Assembly: GCA_051656905.1 (NCBI GenBank)
Contig: JBOFJQ010000039.1
Location: forward strand, 1 to 38,792
Origin: JAGNZR01 sp051656905
GTDB lineage: Bacteria > Fusobacteriota > Fusobacteriia > Fusobacteriales > Fusobacteriaceae
DNA length: 38,792 nucleotides
Reading direction: 5' to 3'
In this document: positions 33,906 through 38,792 of the stretch, piece by piece
Position numbering within the stretch: position 1 is the stretch's first letter
Layout of the letters: each line of letters opens with the position of its first letter
Made by a program: the position numbers and the translations under genes
Notes under the pieces: generated by a model
The model's input: the letters and a program-made list of their open reading frames with translations, nothing else
Databases searched by the model: none
What the model was told of the DNA's origin: nothing

Positions 33906-35465
33906 TTACTCTACTAATGCCAAATAGTTACTAATAAGATCTCCATAAATCTCCTGGTTATTCTTCCCATTAAAATTATAGTATTTAGGAATATAACAAT
34001 TATTTTTTTTAATTATATATTCTATTTTAGCCAATAACATATCTGCCTTTTTTCTTTCCCCAACTACCCTTAATAACTTAATCATTTCTAAATTATACTC
34101 TATATCAACGCTATTTTTTTCTGACGTTAATACTCCATAAATATTATCATATTTTTCCTTATACTCATTTAAAACTATAGTTTTTAATTTTAAACTCTCT
34201 ATAACATCTAAATATTTTAAATTCTTTAAGTTACCAATCCTTGAGTTTTTGTTATTTTTTAATTTATTATCTAATAGTAATTCAGTATTGACTAAAGCTT
34301 TTAATTGTTCTAATTGATCAGTATACTTTCCTTTCTCATCTTTATCAACTAATTCTATAATTTTTATTAAATAATATACCTCACTAATTTTTCCATTATC
34401 GTATATTCTCTTAAAATTATCATCTATATACTTTTCAATTTTTTCTTTTAATATAGCTTCATAATTAGAAAACTCTACATTCTTTTCCACCGTTTCATAG
34501 ACAATATAATCTAAATACAATCTTTCAAACTCTGTTATTTCTTCTTTAGGGATAATCTGATTAGCAGGCATTATTCCCTCTTCATAAGCCTCTTTTCTCA
34601 TCTTTAATTCCATTTCGTATGAAATATGTGCTCTGTTTTGCGTTATTTTATCAATTATTATTCCCCTAGATAAGAGAATATCTAAATGTTGAAGTTGTCT
34701 AATTCTTATCTCAGAATTATTTTCAAAATCATTTGTTAACAGTGCTGAATCTCTTCTTTCCCCTTTTAAAGTCCCTATTTTTTCACTAGGATCTCTAAAA
34801 TTAATTACAAAACAACTTTCACCATCTTGAACATCAGTTATGTAAAAAGGATATAAATTCCTCATTTTTAAATCTAGTTCACCACTGTCAATCTTTACAA
34901 AATTATATGTGTTATCTAATAACTCTCTGTCTCTCGACAGATAAAAAGCACCAGTTTTGTTTCTATCAGAAAAATTTATTTTTTTAGAAGAATTCTTTTC
35001 TAAAGTCCTTTTTAATCCTTCATATTCATTTTCAAAATCTATTTGATATACAATTTTCAAACTTTCCTTATTTAGTTCATCATTCGCTTTAGAATTATTA
35101 GGTTTATTTTCAAAGACTATTTTAAACTCTATCTCTTCTAATACTTTATCTAAAATTTCAACAGTTAAAAAAAATTTTTCTCCATAAAAATCACCTAAAA
35201 TTTCAATTTTGGACTTTTCTAAATCATATTTAATATCTTTATAAAAATCTTGTAATGAGTAGAATTTATCTTTCTTAATTATCCCTATGTCTAATCTTGA
35301 AATATCTACTATTCCTAACTGATTTCCTTTTATATTAATAATTTCATTTTTTTCTTTATTATAATAAAAAGAAAGTTGCCCATTTGTAATTAACTGGGCA
35401 CTGTTAGAAGGTTTATAAAAAAACAATAAAAATAGTAAGACAATAATAACTTTCTTTTTACTCAT
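33906..35465 (-). CDS. uncharacterised exported protein downstream of mreB
   Basis: This 519-aa protein is not recognised. It has a clear signal peptide (about 1-22, KVIIVLLFLLFF then SNSA) and no further membrane helix, so it should be periplasmic or envelope-attached. Residues 25-290 look beta-rich (alternating ITNGQLSFYYNK, GIVDISRL). Residues 310-519 are strongly helical, with repeated acidic/basic helices and an RVVGERKKAD-type TPR-like stretch. A beta-sandwich followed by a helical toroid, as in GH15-type glycosidases, is one possible reading, but no catalytic motif could be picked out. It begins 2 bases after the mreB stop with a weak SD, implying translational coupling. mreC often occupies this place in other bacteria. 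Confidence 0.8.
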   Translation of the reverse strand: MSKKKVIIVLLFLLFFYKPSNSAQLITNGQLSFYYNKEKNEIINIKGNQLGIVDISRLDIGIIKKDKFYSLQDFYKDIKYDLEKSKIEILGDFYGEKFFLTVEILDKVLEEIEFKIVFENKPNNSKANDELNKESLKIVYQIDFENEYEGLKRTLEKNSSKKINFSDRNKTGAFYLSRDRELLDNTYNFVKIDSGELDLKMRNLYPFYITDVQDGESCFVINFRDPSEKIGTLKGERRDSALLTNDFENNSEIRIRQLQHLDILLSRGIIIDKITQNRAHISYEMELKMRKEAYEEGIMPANQIIPKEEITEFERLYLDYIVYETVEKNVEFSNYEAILKEKIEKYIDDNFKRIYDNGKISEVYYLIKIIELVDKDEKGKYTDQLEQLKALVNTELLLDNKLKNNKNSRIGNLKNLKYLDVIESLKLKTIVLNEYKEKYDNIYGVLTSEKNSVDIEYNLEMIKLLRVVGERKKADMLLAKIEYIIKKNNCYIPKYYNFNGKNNQEIYGDLISNYLALVE

Positions 35466-35467
35466 AA

Positions 35468-36514
35468 TTAATATTCTACTTCCGAAGATACTAAAACCTT
35501 TTTATATTTATCAAAATCTTGAAGTAACTTTTGAATTCCTTTTATTACACAGAATAGAGGCTCTTCTGCCATATAAACATTTAAGTGTAAATATGAAGCG
35601 ATTAACTTATCTAAATTCTTTATCATAGATCCTCCACCTGTTAAGCAGATTCCATTTCTCTTTATATCTGATGCTAATTCTGGTAAAGTTTTTTCTAGTA
35701 TTAATCTAATCTCTTCTACAATCTCCATTGCTAAAGCTCTTAACGTATCTACTAACTCATTAGATGTTATTGTTATATTTTTAGGTAGTCCATTTAAAGC
35801 ACTTCTACCACTTACTTCTATATATAATTCCTCTTCTAATACCTGTACAGCGCCCACAGTTTTCTTTATCTCTTCTGCAGTTGTTTCTCCTATTAAAACA
35901 CTGTGTTTCTGTCTTACATAGTCTATTATTGCAGAGTCAAATCTATCTCCAGCAACTCTAAATGAACTAGCTTTTACTACTCCACCTAAAGATATTACAG
36001 CTATTTCTGATGTCCCTCCACCTATATCTACAATCATATGTCCATTTGGATCAAAAACATCTAATCCTAATCCTATTGCTGCAGCCATAGGCTCTTCTAT
36101 TAAGAAAGCTTCTCTTGCTCCAGCTTCTCTTGTTACCTCTATTACCGCTCTCTTTTCAACTTGTGTTACCCCTGCTGGAACACAAATTATTACTCTTGGG
36201 CTGTTAAATATTTTTTTTGAACTTGCTTTTTTATATAATTCTCTTATTAATTTTTCTGTAATTTCATAATCTGCAATAACTCCATTTCTAAGTGGTCTAA
36301 CTGTAGACATTGAAGCTGGTGTTTTTCCTATCATTTTTTTTGCTTTTGTTCCAACTTCTTCTATATTTTTTGATCTGTTATTTATAGCAACAACAGATGG
36401 TTCATTCAATATTATTCCCTTGTTTTTATTACAAAATAAAGTATTTGAAGTTCCTAAATCTATCCCTATATCTTCTGAAAAAATTCCTAAAATATTTTTT
36501 ATTTTTTTATTCAT
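35468..36514 (-). CDS. mreB: rod-shape actin homologue MreB
   Basis: MreB is the bacterial actin that guides lateral wall synthesis. The 348-aa protein carries the actin-fold phosphate-1 motif DLGTSNT (about 19-25), phosphate-2 DIGGGTSEI (near residue 166) and the adenosine motif TGGGSMI near 295, plus EEPMAAAIG. The length matches MreB/Mbl. ATG at 36514 follows GGGAGAG. maf lies 94 bases upstream across an AT-rich spacer without a clear terminator. Notably, no mreC, mreD or rodA follows: the next gene encodes an unrelated exported protein. MreB or Mbl cannot be separated by eye, and MreB is the default name. Confidence 0.95.
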   Translation of the reverse strand: MNKKIKNILGIFSEDIGIDLGTSNTLFCNKNKGIILNEPSVVAINNRSKNIEEVGTKAKKMIGKTPASMSTVRPLRNGVIADYEITEKLIRELYKKASSKKIFNSPRVIICVPAGVTQVEKRAVIEVTREAGAREAFLIEEPMAAAIGLGLDVFDPNGHMIVDIGGGTSEIAVISLGGVVKASSFRVAGDRFDSAIIDYVRQKHSVLIGETTAEEIKKTVGAVQVLEEELYIEVSGRSALNGLPKNITITSNELVDTLRALAMEIVEEIRLILEKTLPELASDIKRNGICLTGGGSMIKNLDKLIASYLHLNVYMAEEPLFCVIKGIQKLLQDFDKYKKVLVSSEVEY

Positions 36515-36608
36515 TAATGATACTCTCCCTTATTTTAAAATATTTTTTTCTTTTTTATTTTTTCTTTAAAAAAAATACTATTTCATTTTCTTTTTTAATA
36601 CTTTATTT

Positions 36609-37187
36609 TTATAATGTATTTAATTCATCTAATTTTAATCCTATACTTAATAAATCAGAAACTATTCTTTCAATAGGCAATCCCATAACAGAAAAGAAAT
36701 CTCCATCTATATTTTCAATTAACAAAGCACCTTTTCCTTGAATTCCATAAGAACCTGCTTTATCAAAAGGTTCTCCTGTAGATAAATACCATTCAATAAT
36801 TTCTTCTGTTAAATCTTTAAATTTAACTTTTGTTATGTCGTGAGATACAATCTCAACTTTTTTATCTAAGTTTAGTAAGCAATACGCAGTTATTACTTCA
36901 TGAGTTCTACCTGATAATAATTTTAACATCTCTTTTGCTTCAGATTTATCTTTAGGTTTCCCAAATACTTTATTATCTAAAACTACTACAGTGTCTGCAG
37001 CTAATATATAATCACTTTTAAAATTCTTACTTACGGCTAAAACTTTTTTTCTTGCAATATCCATAATTTGGTCTACAATTTTTATCTCATCACTCACTTC
37101 ATCAATATCTGGAGTAATTATTTCCAAATTAAAACCAAAACTTTCCATTATCTCTCTTCTTCTTGGAGATTTTGAAGCTAAAATCAT
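36609..37187 (-). CDS. maf: Maf-family nucleoside-triphosphate pyrophosphatase
   Basis: Maf proteins hydrolyse modified or canonical nucleoside triphosphates to monophosphates and are linked to septum control. The 192-aa protein begins with the signature ILASKSPRRREIM and carries LAADTVVVLD, a GKPKDKSEA block and SGRTHEVITAY, followed by the C-terminal FDKAGSYGIQGKGA. All are typical of the dTTP/UTP-type Maf. It overlaps the preceding gene through an ATGA junction (37184-37187), so it is translationally coupled to it. mreB follows, and maf-mreB is a widespread pairing. Confidence 0.95.
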   Translation of the reverse strand: MILASKSPRRREIMESFGFNLEIITPDIDEVSDEIKIVDQIMDIARKKVLAVSKNFKSDYILAADTVVVLDNKVFGKPKDKSEAKEMLKLLSGRTHEVITAYCLLNLDKKVEIVSHDITKVKFKDLTEEIIEWYLSTGEPFDKAGSYGIQGKGALLIENIDGDFFSVMGLPIERIVSDLLSIGLKLDELNTL

Positions 37188-37960
37188 CCTTGTTTCACCT
37201 CATCTCTTAATTTTATAATAGATATAGGTTCAATTTCACTATCATCCTCTATCTCCTGATTGACTTCCATAATACGTTTCTTTATTTCTGGATTCATCTC
37301 TATAATTTTTTCTTTTATTTGTTGCTCTTCTAACTCTCTTATTTTACTAATTTTTTCCACTTCAATCTTTTCCAATTCCTCTTTTATCTCTATCTTTTTA
37401 AGAATCTTCTTTTCTTGCATTTCAATATCTCTCTTTTTTTCAAAAACAGCTCTAAGCTTTTTTACTCTTTTTAAAATTATCCAATTGAAAAATATTATAC
37501 TCATTAAAACAGTGATTATAATACTTAAAATTGTTACTGCCATATAAATATAATAATTCTGAATAAAAATCATTTGAGATATGATATAAGACCCTATCAA
37601 TCCTAATTTATATTTAAAAATACTTAATTGAATAAACTCATATTGGATATTACCTACTGGGAGTTTAAATAATATTCCTAGCTTTGATAATATAACTAAA
37701 TTGAATACCGACAAAAAGAAGGGATAGCTCATATGACAAATAGTTGTAATCATATCTCTTTTTCTTTTATTTTCAATAGAGATAGTAAAATAATTGGAAA
37801 CTAATATAAATAAAATTACATATCTCCCTCTTCCAAAATAAGTGTTTACTATTTCAGATATTTTTTTTTCAGAATATGTAACTCCATCAAAATAAAAATA
37901 AATAATTCCAAATAAAATAATGCTGTATATAATTCTATATTTCGTATTTTTTTCTGCCAT
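37184..37960 (-). CDS. membrane protein with C-terminal coiled coil
   Basis: This 258-aa protein is not recognised. The first 160 residues hold about five hydrophobic segments (near 9-25, 46-62, 78-98, 112-130 and 135-160). Residues 162-250 are a long, highly charged Lys/Glu/Ile helix (RVKKLRAVFEKKRDIEMQEKK, then repeated EKI/KEELEKIE units) that should form a cytoplasmic coiled coil. It heads the ten-gene maf-mreB-gatCAB-fplA run and overlaps maf by four bases. Its fixed place in front of maf and mreB suggests a link to cell shape or division, by context only. ATG at 37960 has a weak SD (GAGAATGA), so low expression is possible. Confidence 0.75.
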   Translation of the reverse strand: MAEKNTKYRIIYSIILFGIIYFYFDGVTYSEKKISEIVNTYFGRGRYVILFILVSNYFTISIENKRKRDMITTICHMSYPFFLSVFNLVILSKLGILFKLPVGNIQYEFIQLSIFKYKLGLIGSYIISQMIFIQNYYIYMAVTILSIIITVLMSIIFFNWIILKRVKKLRAVFEKKRDIEMQEKKILKKIEIKEELEKIEVEKISKIRELEEQQIKEKIIEMNPEIKKRIMEVNQEIEDDSEIEPISIIKLRDEVKQG

Positions 37961-38060
37961 TTATCATTCTCACTTTTTAAAATTTTATTTTTTTAATTTT
38001 TTAATAATATTTTTTATAAAAATATAACGTAATAAATAATTTTATCATATAAAAAAAGAG

Positions 38061-38090
38061 TTTTCAAGCAGTTATAAAGCATGTTATAAT
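38061..38090 (+). promoter_or_regulatory. predicted rseC-like gene promoter
   Basis: TGT-TATAAT (-10 at 38085-38090) is an extended -10, with TTTTCA (38061-38066) as a modest -35 at 18 bp. Initiation near 38097 leaves a leader of about 24 bases ending in GAGAGGTAAT before the ATG at 38121. Confidence 0.6.
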
Positions 38091-38120
38091 TCAATTAAAA
38101 TTATTTAGAGAGGTAATCCT

Positions 38121-38552
38121 ATGATAAGTACTGGTATTATAAAAAAAATAGAAAAAAATGAGGTCACTATCCACTTTTTTAAAGATTCTGCATGTGCTCA
38201 TTGTTCAGCATGTAGTGCCGATAGAAAGTTAGGTGCTTTAATTAAAATTTCATCAGATTTAGCTTCTAATTACAGCGTTGGTGATCAAATCTCCATAGAA
38301 CTTGATGATACCATTTTACTAAAATTATCATTTATCACTTATATTTTCCCGGCTATTTTCATGATTTTAGGTTATTTCATTTTAAATCTTTTTAATTTAG
38401 GTGAAGGGGTTTCTATATTTGGTTCTTTTTTATTTTTAGTAATTTCTTTTGGAATTTTATATTTTTACGATAAAAAAAGAGTTAAAAATTTAGGGGAAGA
38501 CATTACAATTGTAAATACACCTCCCGATTCTAAAAGTTGTTCCGGTCACTAA
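38121..38552 (+). CDS. rseC: RseC/MucC-family SoxR-reducing protein
   Basis: RseC-family proteins are small inner-membrane redox proteins linked to Rnf-type electron-transfer complexes and, in E. coli, to SoxR reduction and sigma-E control. The 143-aa protein has an N-terminal domain with the cysteine cluster CAHCSAC (about residues 25-31). Two membrane helices follow (about 72-92 and 97-116), then a short cytoplasmic tail with one more Cys. This matches the family in length and layout. ATG at 38121 follows GAGGTAAT. It is monocistronic here: no rnf or sigma-E genes are in view. A role with Rnf elsewhere on the chromosome is plausible inference. Confidence 0.88.
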   Translation: MISTGIIKKIEKNEVTIHFFKDSACAHCSACSADRKLGALIKISSDLASNYSVGDQISIELDDTILLKLSFITYIFPAIFMILGYFILNLFNLGEGVSIFGSFLFLVISFGILYFYDKKRVKNLGEDITIVNTPPDSKSCSGH

Positions 38553-38587
38553 TAAATAAAATTTTATAAAAACCATAGTTATAAATT

Positions 38588-38635
38588 AAAGATAGTAGAA
38601 GTGTCTAGAACAGACATTTCTACTATCTTTTTTAG
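38588..38635. terminator. long bidirectional terminator between rseC and htpX
   Basis: A 19-bp stem (38588-38606 with 38612-38630) with a single G-U pair and a 5-nt loop is followed by T on the plus strand and preceded by A. It is the longest stem in the window and serves two convergent genes. Confidence 0.88.
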
Positions 38636-38642
38636 TTTTTAC

Positions 38643-38792
38643 TTATAAAAGATACTCTCCACTTTCTCTCATCTCTTCTAGTTTTTTAATTCTATCAGCT
38701 GTGGCTGGGTGAGTACTAAATAATCTTCTTACATTTTCCCCTGAAAAAGGACTTATTATAAACATATTTTCTGTAGCTACATTTGCATCCAT
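38643..38792 (-). CDS. htpX: HtpX/M48-family zinc metalloprotease, C-terminus only
   Basis: The frame is open from the window edge to a TAA stop at 38645-38643 and encodes the last 49 residues. The segment NMFIISPFSGENVRRLFSTH, then PATADRIKKLEEM, matches the conserved C-terminal end of HtpX-type M48 membrane proteases. There it follows the catalytic domain (compare the LFSTHPPTEERI pattern of HtpX). The HExxH zinc site and membrane helices lie outside the window. HtpX degrades misfolded membrane proteins. The last codon in view reads ATG, but it is almost certainly internal. Other M48 members are possible. Confidence 0.8.
   Translation of the reverse strand: MDANVATENMFIISPFSGENVRRLFSTHPATADRIKKLEEMRESGEYLL

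Noticed and set aside
36397..36741. A 114-codon plus-strand open frame over the mreB start and the maf 3' end, with similar frames at 17488, 20204, 21126 and 33133
   Set aside because: They lie opposite well-supported genes, have low-complexity Phe/Leu/Ser-rich translations typical of antisense AT-rich frames, and lack ribosome sites or family motifs.

Overview
The window is a very AT-rich, gene-dense bacterial chromosome segment with no RNA genes, no CRISPR array and no insertion sequences. It joins Firmicute-like housekeeping genes (gatCAB, cvfB, a large HflX) to clear outer-membrane genes (a TraT-type lipoprotein and an FplA-type patatin autotransporter) at very low GC. That combination points to the Fusobacteriota, most likely Fusobacterium or Cetobacterium. 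The genus is inferred from gene content and cannot be fixed here. TTG and GTG starts behind strong GAGGTG-type ribosome binding sites are frequent, so several starts below are set by the Shine-Dalgarno (SD) position rather than by the longest ORF.

Layout, left to right. (1) 1-7.9 kb: an RluA-type pseudouridine synthase converges on recQ. RecQ is divergent from an operon holding an OLD-like ATPase-TOPRIM protein and a two-subunit heterodimeric ABC exporter. A 33-bp perfect AT palindrome lies between the divergent genes. (2) 7.9-19.8 kb: mostly single genes or pairs. These are a PepF-like M3 oligopeptidase, cysK-cysE behind a promoter with a 22-bp direct repeat, a JAMM-motif HflX with cvfB, an MFS transporter, a traT-aroF pair, a catalytically degenerate alpha/beta-hydrolase-like protein, an M29 aminopeptidase and an 81-aa orphan. 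Convergent pairs are usually separated by one hairpin with U-tracts on both strands.

(3) 19.8-26.8 kb: a seven-gene minus-strand operon in the order moxR, DUF58, small membrane protein, batA, batB, batC, batD. This is the MoxR/Bat (aerotolerance) module: a AAA+ ATPase, three VWA-type proteins and membrane or periplasmic partners, coupled by overlaps of a few bases. (4) 27.0-38.0 kb: a ten-gene minus-strand run of a membrane/coiled-coil protein, maf, mreB, an uncharacterised exported protein, scpB, rluB, gatC, gatA, gatB and fplA. It mixes cell shape, chromosome segregation, rRNA modification, tRNA-dependent amidation and a secreted phospholipase. (5) 38.0-38.8 kb: an rseC-like redox protein converges on the C-terminus of an HtpX/M48 protease cut by the window edge.

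Points most worth a second look: the OLD-like protein coupled to an ABC exporter, the JAMM motif fused to HflX, the hydrolase that has lost its nucleophile, the exported protein in the place where mreC often sits, and two unusual promoter-region repeats. No gap between genes exceeds about 220 bases.
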